This document shows, one piece after another, positions 49,049 to 58,396 of a DNA stretch of 64,000 bases. Numbering within the stretch: the first letter of the stretch is position 1; every line of letters starts with the position of its first letter. A program made the position numbers and the translations under genes. Source of the stretch: Planctomycetota bacterium (lineage in GTDB: Bacteria > Planctomycetota > JAJSAM01 > JAJVHW01); the NCBI GenBank assembly GCA_021776825.1, contig JAJFFG010000092.1:1-64000 (forward strand), read 5' to 3'. The notes under the pieces are model-generated. The model worked only from the letters and a program-made list of their open reading frames with translations, had not been told where the DNA came from and searched no databases.

Positions 49049-50782
49049 ATGGAGACCTACACCGGCATCCCCGTCAGCCCCGGCGTCGCGATCGGCGAGA
49101 TCTACCTCCTCGAGACCGAGGAGCGGAGCGTGCCGGCGCGTCCGATCAAGGCGGAGGGGGCCGACGCCGAGGTCGCGCGGCTCGATCGGGCGCTCGCGCA
49201 GGCGCGCGCGGACCTGAACGAATTGCGGTCGGCATCGGGCATGGGCACCGAGATCGACGCCATCTTCTCCACGCACGACATGGTCCTGCAGGATCCGACG
49301 CTGCACGCGGAGGTCGCCGGGCTGATCCGGCAGCGCCTGATGTCGGCGGAGTGGTCTGTCGCGCAGGTGTTCGAAGAGTGGATCGTGCGTTTCGAGAGCC
49401 TGGAAGATCAGTACTTCTCCCAGCGAGCGAGCGATGTGCGCGACATCGAGCGGCGCGTCCTGCGCGTTCTTCTCGGCGACCGGACTCGTGAGATCTCGCA
49501 GCTCGAGAACGGCGTCGTCATCGCCGCACACGATCTCACGCCGTCGCAGACGGCCACCCTCGACCCCCAGCGAACGCTCGGCTTCCTGACGGACGTGGGC
49601 GGGCCGACGTCCCACACCGCGATCATCGCGCGCAGTCTCGGAATGCCCGCCGTGGTTGGCCTGGGCGACATCACGAGCCGACTGCAGGACGGCACGCTGA
49701 TCATTGTCGACGGCAATCGCGGGCAGGTGATCGTGGACCCGGATCACACACAGATCCGGAGGTACGAGCAGATTGCCCGCGGCTACGAGCGCTATCGCAG
49801 CGAGCTCGAACGCATCCGCGACTACCCCGCGGAGACGCTCGACGGCCACGTGATCCGGCTACTCGGGAACATCGAAGTCACCACAGATGTCTCCGCAGTG
49901 ATCGAGGCCGGCGGTGACGGGATCGGTCTGTTCCGCACGGAGTTCCTCTACGAGCCGGGCAAGCCCGTCCCGTCGGAGGACGATCACTTCGACGCCTACG
50001 TCTCGGCACTACGTCAGCTCGCCGGTCGCCCATTGACCGTGCGGACGTTCGACTTCGGCGCCGACAAGGTCACACCCGACGCGGCGATGAAGCAGGAGCC
50101 CAACCCGTTCCTCGGGAGCCGATCGCTGCGGCTGTGTCTCGAGCGTCCTGGTCTCTTCCTGCCCCAGCTGCGTGCCATCCTGCGCGCGTCCGGGTACGGC
50201 ACGGTGCGCTGTCTGTTCCCGATGGTCTCCGGGCTCGAGGAGCTCCGCGCGGCGAAGGGGCTGCTCGAGAAGGCGCGGGTCTCGCTGCGCGCCGAGGGGC
50301 ACTACGTCGCGGAGAAGCTCCCGATCGGCGTCATGATCGAGATCCCGTCCGCGGCGATCATCGCGGACCTCCTCGTCGACGAGGTGGACTTCCTCTCGAT
50401 CGGGTCCAACGACCTCGTGCAGTACTCCCTCGCGGTGGATCGTGTGAACGAACGCGTGGCGCACCTGTACCAGCCGGCGCACCCGGCGCTCCTGCGTCTG
50501 ATGCGACACGTCGTCCAGACGGCCGATAACGCCGGCGTGCCGGTCAGTCTGTGCGGCGAGATGGCCGGCGACATCCTGTACACGATGTTGCTCATCGGAT
50601 TGGGGCTCCGCGAGTTCAGCGTGCCCGCGCGCGCTGTCCCGGAGGTCAAGCAGGTCATTCGCAACCTCACGGTCGAGCAGAGCCGTGAAGCCGCAGTCTG
50701 GTGCTCGGAGGCTCGCGACACGGCCGAGGTGCTCGAGCGCCTCCGCGAGGCGATGAACGAACTCCTGCCCGCGCTCTCGTAG
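49049..50782 (+). CDS. ptsI: PTS enzyme I (phosphoenolpyruvate-protein phosphotransferase)
   Basis: 577 residues. Starts METYTGIPVSPGVAIGEIYLLE. The HPr-binding helical domain is followed by the swivelling His domain GGPTSHTAIIARSLGMPAVVG (His near 190), the PEP-binding barrel with GIGLFRTEFLYE and SIGSNDLVQYSLAVDR, and the catalytic Cys in VSLCGEMAGD (near 502). The usual length. No sugar-specific IIB/IIC genes are in the window, so this is a regulatory PTS. Confidence 0.95.
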   Translation: METYTGIPVSPGVAIGEIYLLETEERSVPARPIKAEGADAEVARLDRALAQARADLNELRSASGMGTEIDAIFSTHDMVLQDPTLHAEVAGLIRQRLMSAEWSVAQVFEEWIVRFESLEDQYFSQRASDVRDIERRVLRVLLGDRTREISQLENGVVIAAHDLTPSQTATLDPQRTLGFLTDVGGPTSHTAIIARSLGMPAVVGLGDITSRLQDGTLIIVDGNRGQVIVDPDHTQIRRYEQIARGYERYRSELERIRDYPAETLDGHVIRLLGNIEVTTDVSAVIEAGGDGIGLFRTEFLYEPGKPVPSEDDHFDAYVSALRQLAGRPLTVRTFDFGADKVTPDAAMKQEPNPFLGSRSLRLCLERPGLFLPQLRAILRASGYGTVRCLFPMVSGLEELRAAKGLLEKARVSLRAEGHYVAEKLPIGVMIEIPSAAIIADLLVDEVDFLSIGSNDLVQYSLAVDRVNERVAHLYQPAHPALLRLMRHVVQTADNAGVPVSLCGEMAGDILYTMLLIGLGLREFSVPARAVPEVKQVIRNLTVEQSREAAVWCSEARDTAEVLERLREAMNELLPALS

Positions 50783-50806
50783 TCGCGAGCGCGTTCGCCC
50801 GATCCC

Positions 50807-50997
50807 TCACCACTGCCGACCCTCGGCCGCACGGCGAACGCGACGCACAATCGCGGTGCGCGACGCCACGCGCGTCGGACATCGACGCACGCCGGAGCAC
50901 GAGACGACGGCGACGTGACCCGACCTCTCCTCGGGAGCTGCTGTCCCTTTTCCGAACCGCCGTGAGTCGCCGTGCCCGCCGTGCCGCCGTGGTGAAT
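50807..50997. repeat. Repeat family C, copy C2 (terminal inverted repeats)
   Basis: Begins TCACCACTGCCGAC and ends CCGTGCCGCCGTGGTGAAT; the ends pair as TCACCACkGCsG. It occupies most of the 347-bp gap (50783-51129) between ptsI and pilM. The interior differs from C1 but has the same GC-rich CGACG/CCGTG texture. Confidence 0.65.
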
Positions 50998-51129
50998 CCG
51001 CCGTTCGGACCGCCGCAGCGCGTCGAGCAGCGTTCACTTTTTCCGACGTGCCCCTCAACTCCGGCCTCCCTACGCACCGACAGGTGAGTTGGCGGCCCCC
51101 GCCGGGTGCCCGCTTTCGGAGGCGAACGC

Positions 51130-52170
51130 ATGTTCAAGAAGCAACGGAGCCTGATCGGCCTGGACATCGGCGCTCACGCCGTGAAGGCGATCGAGCTCAC
51201 GCAGTTCGGGAACGAGGTCGTGGTCACGGCCTACGCGCAGAACGACATCGTGTCGGAGGGCGCTCGGGCGGACGCGATCGTCGACATGATGCAGGGACAG
51301 CAGTTCCGCACACGTCGCGTCGCGACGGCGGTCAGCGGCAAGTCCGTGATCGTGCGTTACCTGACCATGATCCAGATGTCGGACGACGACCTGCGCAACG
51401 CGGTCAAGTTCGAGGCCGACAAGTACATCCCCTTCGACGTCGACGAGGTCGTGTTGGACGCTCAGCGTCTCGACGATCGCGGCGTGCAGTTCGAGGGCCT
51501 AGCAGACAACGAGATGCGCGTGCTGCTCGTGGCGGTCAAGCGCAGTCTCATCGAGGACCATGTGGGCCTCGTCCAGTCCATCGGCCTACAGCCGGACATC
51601 ATCGACGTCGACGCCTTCGCGCTCGGCAACTCGTACGAGCTGCGCGGCCTCATGTCGGCCGGGATGGAGCAGGACGATCGCGTCACTGCGCTCATCGACG
51701 TCGGCGCGAACAAGACGAACATCAACGTCCTGCGCGGCGGCACGCTCTGCTTCACCCGCGAGATCTACCTCGGCGGTGACGACTTCACGTCGGCCGTGGC
51801 GAAGCGTCTCGGCTGCGAGGTCCATCAGGCCGAGCTCCTGAAGCGCGAGCCGGGGGACAACATCGAGGCGCTGCGCGATGCGGTGCTGCCGTCGATCGAC
51901 GACCTCGGCAACGAGATCCACCTGTCGTTCGACTACTTCGAGAACCAGTTCGATCAGCCGGTCGACGACGTGTTCCTGTCCGGCGGCGGCGCTCAGCTGC
52001 CCCTGGTCGCGGACACCTTCGAGAAGATCTTCGAGAAGCACACGCGCCACTGGGACCCGACCGAGCACCTCCGCGTCGATGAGGACAACGTCGACATCGA
52101 CGCGCTCCGTGCGAACGCCGGGCAGCTCGCCATCGCGGTGGGCTTGGCCAGCAGGCTGCGAAAGGACTAG
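51130..52170 (+). CDS. pilM: Type IV pilus assembly protein PilM
   Basis: A 346-residue actin-like ATPase of the pilus alignment complex. Phosphate-1 motif LIGLDIGAHAVKAIEL at the start, adenosine-side motif VFLSGGGAQLPLV near 285, and ALIDVGANKTNINVL near 190. Ribosome site GGAGG lies 7 bp upstream. First gene of pilM-N-O/P-Q. It binds the cytoplasmic tail of PilN; the PilN start MIQVNLLPPEYRK is the expected partner motif. Confidence 0.94.
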   Translation: MFKKQRSLIGLDIGAHAVKAIELTQFGNEVVVTAYAQNDIVSEGARADAIVDMMQGQQFRTRRVATAVSGKSVIVRYLTMIQMSDDDLRNAVKFEADKYIPFDVDEVVLDAQRLDDRGVQFEGLADNEMRVLLVAVKRSLIEDHVGLVQSIGLQPDIIDVDAFALGNSYELRGLMSAGMEQDDRVTALIDVGANKTNINVLRGGTLCFTREIYLGGDDFTSAVAKRLGCEVHQAELLKREPGDNIEALRDAVLPSIDDLGNEIHLSFDYFENQFDQPVDDVFLSGGGAQLPLVADTFEKIFEKHTRHWDPTEHLRVDEDNVDIDALRANAGQLAIAVGLASRLRKD

Positions 52171-52175
52171 GCGCC

Positions 52176-52802
52176 ATGATCCAGGTCAACCTGCTTCCCC
52201 CCGAGTACCGCAAGGTCGAGGGCACTCCGGTAGCGCGGCTCGTCGCCGTGCTGGCCGGTGTGTTCATCACCGCCACCGCGGTCAGCGTGTGGGGCTACGT
52301 GCACTTCGCGATCCTGGCCAAGGAGCAGACGAAGCGCGCCCAGATGGAAGAGGAGCTCGTCAGCCTCCAAGCCCTTGCGACTCGGTCGCAGGCGCTGCTG
52401 ACGGAGTTCAAGGAGTACCAGGCGCGTCGCGGCACGATCGAGTCGATCGGCAAGAGCCGCGTGCTCTGGAGCAAGAAGCTCGATGAGTTCGCCGATGTCG
52501 TCCACAACAAGGGCGACAAGAAGCGCCACCTCGTCTGGTTCTCCGGTGTGCGCACCGGCGCCCCGCGCGGACCCGGTTCGGCCGGTGTCCTGTCGGTCGA
52601 CGGATGGTCGGGCGGTGACTACACGCGCCTCGCGGACTTCAGCGAGGACGTGCAGAAGAGCGAGTTCTTCGAGGACTTCATGTCGATCGACCCGCCCCGT
52701 GGCGAGCTCGTCCAGTTCCAGGACGCGCTCGACCCCAACACGGCGTGGAAGTTCGCAGCCAAGCTCGACTTGAAAGAGTCGGGCTGGCGGGAAAAGCAGT
52801 AG
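52176..52802 (+). CDS. pilN: Type IV pilus inner-membrane protein PilN
   Basis: 208 residues. The PilM-binding motif IQVNLLPPEYRK is at the N-terminus, a membrane helix at about 22-47 (LVAVLAGVFITATAVSVWGYV), then a coiled coil (TKRAQMEEELVSLQALATRSQ) and a ferredoxin-like periplasmic domain. Five bases after pilM. Confidence 0.92.
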   Translation: MIQVNLLPPEYRKVEGTPVARLVAVLAGVFITATAVSVWGYVHFAILAKEQTKRAQMEEELVSLQALATRSQALLTEFKEYQARRGTIESIGKSRVLWSKKLDEFADVVHNKGDKKRHLVWFSGVRTGAPRGPGSAGVLSVDGWSGGDYTRLADFSEDVQKSEFFEDFMSIDPPRGELVQFQDALDPNTAWKFAAKLDLKESGWREKQ

Positions 52803-52829
52803 GCGTCCGGAGAGGGTGGAGGACCAGTC

Positions 52830-54323
52830 ATGAACAGGTTCAGCGAGAAACAGCTGACGCTCTTCACGGTCGCCGGCTTCCTGCTGGTGGTGCTGGGGTT
52901 CGGTGCGCTGATCTATCTCGACTTCGAGCAGATCTACGCGGCTGAGATCAGCGACGAGAACCCCGATGCCATGGAGATCACCGATCCCGAGGCATGGGGT
53001 GAGCGACGTTGGATCCAGGAACTGCAGCGTCAGGTCGACGGCGCCCGCATGGAGGCCGAACTGATCGCCAAGCGCGAGCAGGACGTCATCGTGTATCGCG
53101 AGATCGTCGACCGTGACTCGAAGATCCTCCCGAGCGAGGACGAGGTCATCGAACTCGCCCGGAAGATCGACGACTTCGCCCGCATGGCGAACGTGCGACT
53201 GAGCCGCGTGGGGGATCTGAACACCAACGCGGGCGGTCAGGCCATCGCGTCGATCCCGTTCAAGCTCGAGATCTCGGGCTCGTACGACGAGACGCTCAAG
53301 TTCGTCAATCTGTTCGAGACGCTCGACCGGCTCGTGAACGTGCAGTCGTTGCAGATCGGCGCCGGTCCTGTGATCGGCACCGGTCGCGAGGCGAAGGCGT
53401 TGCACCAGGCCACGGTCAACCTCGCGACGTACATGTACACCAGCAACGCGGGCCTCGCGAAGCCGGTGAACATCCAGAACTACGAGCGCCGCACGAAGGA
53501 CCCGGTCATCCAGAAGATGATCCGTCAGGAGAAGGCGGCCTACGTCGAGAAGTACCAGCTGCGGCCGCACATCAACCGTCGCGACCCGTTGGTCAATCCG
53601 CGCCGTGAGCCCCCCGCGGAGGGCGAAGGGATCGGCCCGACGGACGCTGCTCTGCAGAAGAGCCTCGTCAACAAGCTGAAGTTCCGGGTCGAGGTGCTCA
53701 AGGAGGACGTGCGCCAGGAGGCGCAGTACATCCGCGAGCGCAAGTACGTCCCGCTGGCTCAGATCCGTCCGCTCATCGACGCGAAGGTCGGACAGCTCGA
53801 GCTCGACATCATGCACGCCGATCCGAAGATCACGATCCCGGAGCTGCGGAAGATCTTCCACGACGACGTCGTGGAGCCGTTCGAGGGCATTCGCGCCCAG
53901 CGGAAGGTCTCGCGTCCCGTGCAGATCATCTCGCAGCAGCAGGTGCGTGAGTTCCATCGCAAGATGGACGACTACCTCGGCGATCGCGACTACGAGGCCG
54001 TCATCCGCCAGCACGAGGAGTACCTCGTGTTCGTGTCGAGCATCAAGGTGGCCGAGGACGCCGCACCCCTGGTCGGCGAGATGGAGGACATGCGCAAGCA
54101 GTCGCAGGTGATGCTCGACTTCGAGCGTCTCAACCTCGAGTACACGGGCGTGATCCTCCAGAAGCAGAAGGGCGCCAGCCGCGTCATCGTCAACGGTCGC
54201 GTCCGCAAGGAAGGCGACTTCATCGACGGTGTGAACCGCTGCCGCCTGATCACCATCACCAAGGACGAGCTGATCTACGAGTTCGACGGGTTCGAGATCG
54301 TCGATCCGCTCAAAGCGAAATAG
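52830..54323 (+). CDS. pilO: Type IV pilus PilO with fused PilP-like C-terminal part
   Basis: 497 residues, more than twice the usual PilO. The N-terminal half is PilO: membrane helix 10-30 (LFTVAGFLLVVLGFGALIYL), coiled coil, and a ferredoxin-like domain (LEISGSYDETLKFVNLFETLDRLVNVQSLQI). At about 250 the motif INRRDPLVNPRREPP resembles the DPF-rP segment of PilP. A helical middle (280-430) and a final beta domain (LEYTGVILQKQKGASRVIVNGRVRKEGDFIDGV.. LIYEFDGFEIV) resemble the PilP C-terminal domain. No separate pilP exists between pilO and pilQ, so the fusion would connect the inner-membrane ring directly to the secretin. Confidence 0.85.
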   Translation: MNRFSEKQLTLFTVAGFLLVVLGFGALIYLDFEQIYAAEISDENPDAMEITDPEAWGERRWIQELQRQVDGARMEAELIAKREQDVIVYREIVDRDSKILPSEDEVIELARKIDDFARMANVRLSRVGDLNTNAGGQAIASIPFKLEISGSYDETLKFVNLFETLDRLVNVQSLQIGAGPVIGTGREAKALHQATVNLATYMYTSNAGLAKPVNIQNYERRTKDPVIQKMIRQEKAAYVEKYQLRPHINRRDPLVNPRREPPAEGEGIGPTDAALQKSLVNKLKFRVEVLKEDVRQEAQYIRERKYVPLAQIRPLIDAKVGQLELDIMHADPKITIPELRKIFHDDVVEPFEGIRAQRKVSRPVQIISQQQVREFHRKMDDYLGDRDYEAVIRQHEEYLVFVSSIKVAEDAAPLVGEMEDMRKQSQVMLDFERLNLEYTGVILQKQKGASRVIVNGRVRKEGDFIDGVNRCRLITITKDELIYEFDGFEIVDPLKAK

Positions 54324-54393
54324 TCGAAGTAGGTGGTCGCCGCCGAACCATGGCGGCCACCCGTGAGATATGTCTCCACTGGGAGGAATGAAG

Positions 54394-56283
54394 ATGCTGC
54401 GCAACAACAGACACACAGCGGCCGGACTGGCCCTCGGTGTCGCCCTCGGGTTCCTCGCGGTTCCGACCGCGATGGCCCAGGACGGCAACATCGAGGTGAG
54501 TCGTCGCGGCGGTAAGGGAGCCGGCGAGGTCTCGCTGGACGTGGTCGAGCGTCCCCTGAAGGACGTCATCAACTACATCCAGGAGAAGACCGACGTGAAC
54601 CTGGTGATCTCGGCTGAGGCCGAGGAAGTCCTGGTCACGATCAAGCTGAAGAACCTGCCCTGGCGTGAAGCACTGAACGTCGTGACGGAGAAGGCGGGCT
54701 GCCAGGTCGATGAGCGCAGCGCCAACCTCATCCAGATCGAGAAGCCGCCGCAGGTGAGCTTCGAGTTCACCAACGCCGATGTTCGCGAGGTCATCAAGGC
54801 CATCGCCGACATCTCGGGCGCCAACATCGTCGTCGGCCGCGAGGTCGAGGGCACCGTCAGCGTTACGCTCCACGACATCCCGTGGCGTGTCGCGCTCGAC
54901 ACCGTGGTGAAGACGCTCGGCTACACCGTGGTCGAGGAAGAGCGCGGCATCCTGCGCATCGTCTCGCCCGCGAGCATCGAGGAACAGCTCGAGACGCGCG
55001 TCTTCCGTCTGAAGTACGTGCGCCCGGCCGCGCCCTATCGCCCGATCATCGACACGCAGATCAGCTCCAGCTCGGTCTCGGCCCGCGGCGACTCGATGTC
55101 GGACATCGAGGCGGAGTTCAACCTCCTCAAGGCCTTCCGCAGTGCAGTCGGCACCAATGGCGCCGTGCAGTACATCAAGGAAACGAACGCCTTGATCGCG
55201 ACCGGCACCACGCCGCGTCTGTCGAAGCTCGAGAAGCTCATCGCCCGCATGGACATCGAGCCGGCCCAGGTGTTCGTCGACGTGAAGTTCATCTCCACGT
55301 CGAACACCGACTTCCTCGACATCGGCGTCACGCCTGGCGATGCCGGCCTCTCGGCCTCGCTGAGCCTCGGCAAGATGGTCAGCCGTCTGCCGTTCTCGAT
55401 CGGCGACGGCGGCTTCGAGACGGCGCTCTCGCCGTTCCGCGACAGCAATGGCAAGCGTGCGGGCCCCGAGCCGCTGACCAACAGCGCCGGCGCCTTCACG
55501 TTCGGCACGCTGGACTTCTCGAAGACCAACCTCGCGCTGAACCTGATCAAGACTGACTCGCAGACCCGCATCGTCCAGGCGCCGAAGCTCATCGCGCTGG
55601 ACAATCAGGAGGCGACGATCTTCGTGGGCGAGACGATCCGTTTCGCGCGCACGGTCGCGACCTCGAACCAGTCGGGTGGTCTGGAGTTCTCGATCGACGA
55701 GGCTGCGAACAGCCCCGTGCAGGTCGGTTTCCAGCTGCTGATGATCCCTCACGTGATCCCCGAGAGCGATCAGATCATGATGACGATCATCCCGCAGGAG
55801 CGGAGTCTGACCGGCCGCAGCGCCGAGCAGCCCGGCTTCGACGTGTTCCAGACGGGCGCGGGCGGCACCACCGGCGAGCAGACCATCGCTCTGCCGCGTG
55901 AGCAGTCCAGCACCGTCATCACGAACATGAAGCTCGACAACCGCGAGACGGCCGTCATCGGCGGCCTGCTCCGTGACCAGGAGTCGCACGAGGTGTCCAA
56001 GGTCCCGTACCTCGGTGACATCCCTGTGCTCGGCTACCTGTTCCGCGGTGAGCGCACCTCGAGCACTCGCTCGAACCTCATCATCTTCGTCACGCCTCAG
56101 ATCATCCGCGACTCGTCGCAGATGCGGAGTCTCGTGGTGGAGGAGATGCGCGACCGTCAGGACCGCATCGAGTCCGAGCTTCTGGACATCTTCGGCAACG
56201 CCTCGGGCGGTTCGTCGCCCTCGTCGATGGATGCTCCGGCGGCCCTCCCGTCCGCGCGCCCCGCGCTCTCGGGCCCCAAGTAA
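54394..56283 (+). CDS. pilQ: Type IV pilus secretin PilQ
   Basis: 629 residues. Signal peptide about 8-28 (AAGLALGVALGFLAVPTAMA). There are two STN/N0-N1-like modules (VERPLKDVINYIQEKTDVNLVIS near 50 and FEFTNADVREVIKAIADISGANIVV near 130). The secretin_N region follows and then the beta-barrel with TRIVQAPKLIALDNQEATIFVGE and VPYLGDIPVLGYLFRG. An AMIN domain is missing. A GGGAGG 7 bp before ATG 54394 favours this start over two upstream ATGs. Last gene of the pilus operon, followed by tandem hairpins. Confidence 0.94.
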   Translation: MLRNNRHTAAGLALGVALGFLAVPTAMAQDGNIEVSRRGGKGAGEVSLDVVERPLKDVINYIQEKTDVNLVISAEAEEVLVTIKLKNLPWREALNVVTEKAGCQVDERSANLIQIEKPPQVSFEFTNADVREVIKAIADISGANIVVGREVEGTVSVTLHDIPWRVALDTVVKTLGYTVVEEERGILRIVSPASIEEQLETRVFRLKYVRPAAPYRPIIDTQISSSSVSARGDSMSDIEAEFNLLKAFRSAVGTNGAVQYIKETNALIATGTTPRLSKLEKLIARMDIEPAQVFVDVKFISTSNTDFLDIGVTPGDAGLSASLSLGKMVSRLPFSIGDGGFETALSPFRDSNGKRAGPEPLTNSAGAFTFGTLDFSKTNLALNLIKTDSQTRIVQAPKLIALDNQEATIFVGETIRFARTVATSNQSGGLEFSIDEAANSPVQVGFQLLMIPHVIPESDQIMMTIIPQERSLTGRSAEQPGFDVFQTGAGGTTGEQTIALPREQSSTVITNMKLDNRETAVIGGLLRDQESHEVSKVPYLGDIPVLGYLFRGERTSSTRSNLIIFVTPQIIRDSSQMRSLVVEEMRDRQDRIESELLDIFGNASGGSSPSSMDAPAALPSARPALSGPK

Positions 56284-56288
56284 GACAT

Positions 56289-56314
56289 CGCGGCGTCTCT
56301 TCGGAGACGCCGCG
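56289..56314 (+). terminator. Perfect 11-bp hairpin with UUCG loop after pilQ
   Basis: CGCGGCGTCTC (56289-56299) pairs with GAGACGCCGCG (56304-56314) around the ultra-stable TTCG tetraloop, starting 5 bp after the pilQ stop codon. It lacks a T-run, so it may act as an mRNA-stabilising end or with the next hairpin as a terminator. Confidence 0.75.
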
Positions 56315-56318
56315 CCAC

Positions 56319-56353
56319 ATGGCCCCTCGGCTGCTCTGCAGTCGGGGGGCCAT
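56319..56353 (+). terminator. Second hairpin after pilQ
   Basis: ATGGCCCC (56319-56326) pairs with GGGGCCAT (56346-56353), followed by CTTCGTT. With the preceding hairpin it forms a tandem terminator region for the pilus operon. Confidence 0.6.
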
Positions 56354-56443
56354 CTTCGTTGGCTCGGCGAGATTGCGGCGTAGCGTGCCCACCCCGTATG
56401 CTCTGTGCGGCCCCGTCCCAAGGCCCTCGTCAGACGCAGGACC

Positions 56444-57943
56444 ATGTCTAGAACACTCCTGATCAACGTCGCCGACGACGAGGAACGACGCGCCGCTCTC
56501 CTAGAGAACGACCGCCTGTCTCTCCTCTGGGTCGAGCGCACCGACGACCACTCGTACGTGGGCAACATTTACAAGGGGCGCGTCGTGCGCCTCGAGCCCT
56601 CCATCGGCGCTGCCTTCGTAGAGGTCGGCCTCGAACGAGCCGGCTTCCTGCACGTCGCGGACGTCCGCCATCCGGACACCGAGGGCGAACGCGGGGAGCG
56701 CGGAGAGCCCCGGACGAACGGCCGGCGCGAGGCCCGCATCGACGAGGTCTTGCAGCGTGGCCAAGAGATCGTCGTCCAGGTGGCGCGCGATCCGATCGCC
56801 AACAAGGGCGCGACCCTGACGACGTACCTGTCGTTGCCGGGGCGCACCCTCGTGCTGTTCCCCGGTCTCGGCCGCATCGCCGTCAGCCGGAAGATCGAGG
56901 ACGAGGCGGTTCGGGATCGGCTACGGACGACCCTCGAGTCGTTCGACCTGCCGCCGGACGTCGGCGTCGTCGCGCGGACCGCTTCGGCGGACGCCCCGGA
57001 CGACGAGCTGCGGACGGAGATGGAGAGCGTTCTCGCCGACCACGCCGCGCTGCGGGAGGCCGTGCAGCGCGCGAGCGCGCCCGCGTTGGTCCACCGCGCG
57101 GCCGACTTCGCCAGTCGTGCCGTGCAGGAGCTCCTCGTCCGGTCGCCGGACGGCGCAGGCGGGCCGACGCGTGTGGTCGCCGACACCCCGGACAGCGTCG
57201 ATCGTGCGCGAGCAGCCGTCGTCGACGCCCACGAACGGCCGAGTGTCGAGTTGCACGACGGGCCCGAGCCGCTGTTCCATGCGCACGGGATCGAGAGCGA
57301 GGTGCGTCATCTCGCCTCGACCCGCGTCGCGCTGAACGGCGGTGCCTCGCTGGTGATCCAGGAGACCGAGGCGCTCTGGGCCATCGACGTCAACTCCGGG
57401 AAGCGGCGTCGCGGCGCCAATCTGGAGGCGACCGCGCTCGAGACGGGTCTGTTGGCCGCCGCGGAGGTAGCTCGCCAGATCCGCCTTCGAGATCTAGCTG
57501 GGCTCATCATCGTGGACTTCATCGACTGCCGCGAGCCGGAGAACCGCGCGCAGGTCGAGGCGGCGGTTCGCCAGGAGCTCGCGCGGGACCCCGCGCGGAT
57601 GCGCGTTGCGGCGATGTCGGAGTTCATGGTGCTGGAGATCACGCGCAAGCGGACACGCGCCGGAGCGGGGCGAGCTGGATCGCTTCGGTGCCCGTCCTGC
57701 GGCGGTGTCGGCCGGGTGCGCAGTGCGGCGTCAGCCGGACTCGCGGCTCTTCGCGACGCGCGTGCCGCGCTCGCGCGTGGCAAGCCGAGCCGCCTGGAGA
57801 TCGTCTGCTCACCGTCCGTGGCCGACGACCTCGAACGCCGCGAGGGCGATCTCGCCGCGCTCGAGGCGGCTCACGGCGTCGAGATCGACGTCGTGGAAGA
57901 GCCCGGCATCGGTCCGGATCAGTTCCACGTCCACCTGGTCTAG
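56444..57943 (+). CDS. rng: Ribonuclease E/G family endoribonuclease
   Basis: 499 residues; the catalytic half only, so closer to RNase G than to full RNase E. S1 domain: SYVGNIYKGRVVRLEPSIGAAFVEVGLERAGFLH. The RNase H-like/DNase I-like catalytic part has the metal Asp residues in AIDVNSGK and LIIVDFIDCRE. The Zn-link cysteines are CPSCGGVG. Start MSRTLLINVADDEERRAALLE is typical. It ends with TAG formed at the left TA of repeat B2. Located just upstream of rplU-rpmA-obgE, as in many bacteria. Confidence 0.93.
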   Translation: MSRTLLINVADDEERRAALLENDRLSLLWVERTDDHSYVGNIYKGRVVRLEPSIGAAFVEVGLERAGFLHVADVRHPDTEGERGERGEPRTNGRREARIDEVLQRGQEIVVQVARDPIANKGATLTTYLSLPGRTLVLFPGLGRIAVSRKIEDEAVRDRLRTTLESFDLPPDVGVVARTASADAPDDELRTEMESVLADHAALREAVQRASAPALVHRAADFASRAVQELLVRSPDGAGGPTRVVADTPDSVDRARAAVVDAHERPSVELHDGPEPLFHAHGIESEVRHLASTRVALNGGASLVIQETEALWAIDVNSGKRRRGANLEATALETGLLAAAEVARQIRLRDLAGLIIVDFIDCREPENRAQVEAAVRQELARDPARMRVAAMSEFMVLEITRKRTRAGAGRAGSLRCPSCGGVGRVRSAASAGLAALRDARAALARGKPSRLEIVCSPSVADDLERREGDLAALEAAHGVEIDVVEEPGIGPDQFHVHLV

Positions 57944-58180
57944 CTCGACCTTCTCACCACGTCGCCACGCCGGACACGTCGCGGGGACCACGATCTCTGC
58001 GTTGACACAGCTCGATGGGGGGAACGGCCCCTGACCACGCAGCGTCCGCCTTGATCTCGCGGCCCCCGCTCGGTCAGGACACTCTGTTGTTGGTGCTACG
58101 CCAGTCTTCACGTCGACTATCCCTCGTCGTTCCCGCCTTCCGGCCGCAGGCCGCGCCGACGTGGTGAGAAGGGCGGGCTC
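57941..58180 (+). mobile_element. Repeat family B, copy B2 (MITE-like)
   Basis: 240 bp. Left end TAGCTCGACCTTCTCACCAC; the right end, read inversely, is GAGCCCGCCCTTCTCACCAC, with TC in place of the expected TA at 58179-58180. The left TA is in the TAG stop codon of the RNase gene. Closely similar to B1 along its length; shares CGCCTTGATCTCG and GTCAGGAC with family A at the same distance from the left end. It takes up half of the 453-bp gap before rplU. Confidence 0.82.
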
Positions 58181-58396
58181 CCCCTCATCGAGTGTGCAGG
58201 CTGGGAAATCGCGTTCTCCACGGTGGGGAATTCGATGGGCGGCGCACCGCTGCTCACTACTCTGCGCGGTCTTCGACGCACAGGTGCGCCCGAACGGCCC
58301 GAGAGGGTCGTCGAGAGCAGTGTGGGTCGCCGAGAGCAGAGTGGCCGAGGGCGCCGTTGCGGCGCTCGACGTGTCCAGCCCAGGAGCAGGATCAGC
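58181..58396 (+). promoter_or_regulatory. rplU leader region
   Basis: 216 bp between repeat B2 and rplU. L21-L27 operons usually have their own promoter and sometimes a structured leader. Here a hairpin-capable segment TTCTCCACGGTGGGGAA (58211-58229) and two GAGAGCAG repeats are seen, but no sure -35/-10. AGGAGCAGG precedes the start codon. Confidence 0.35.
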
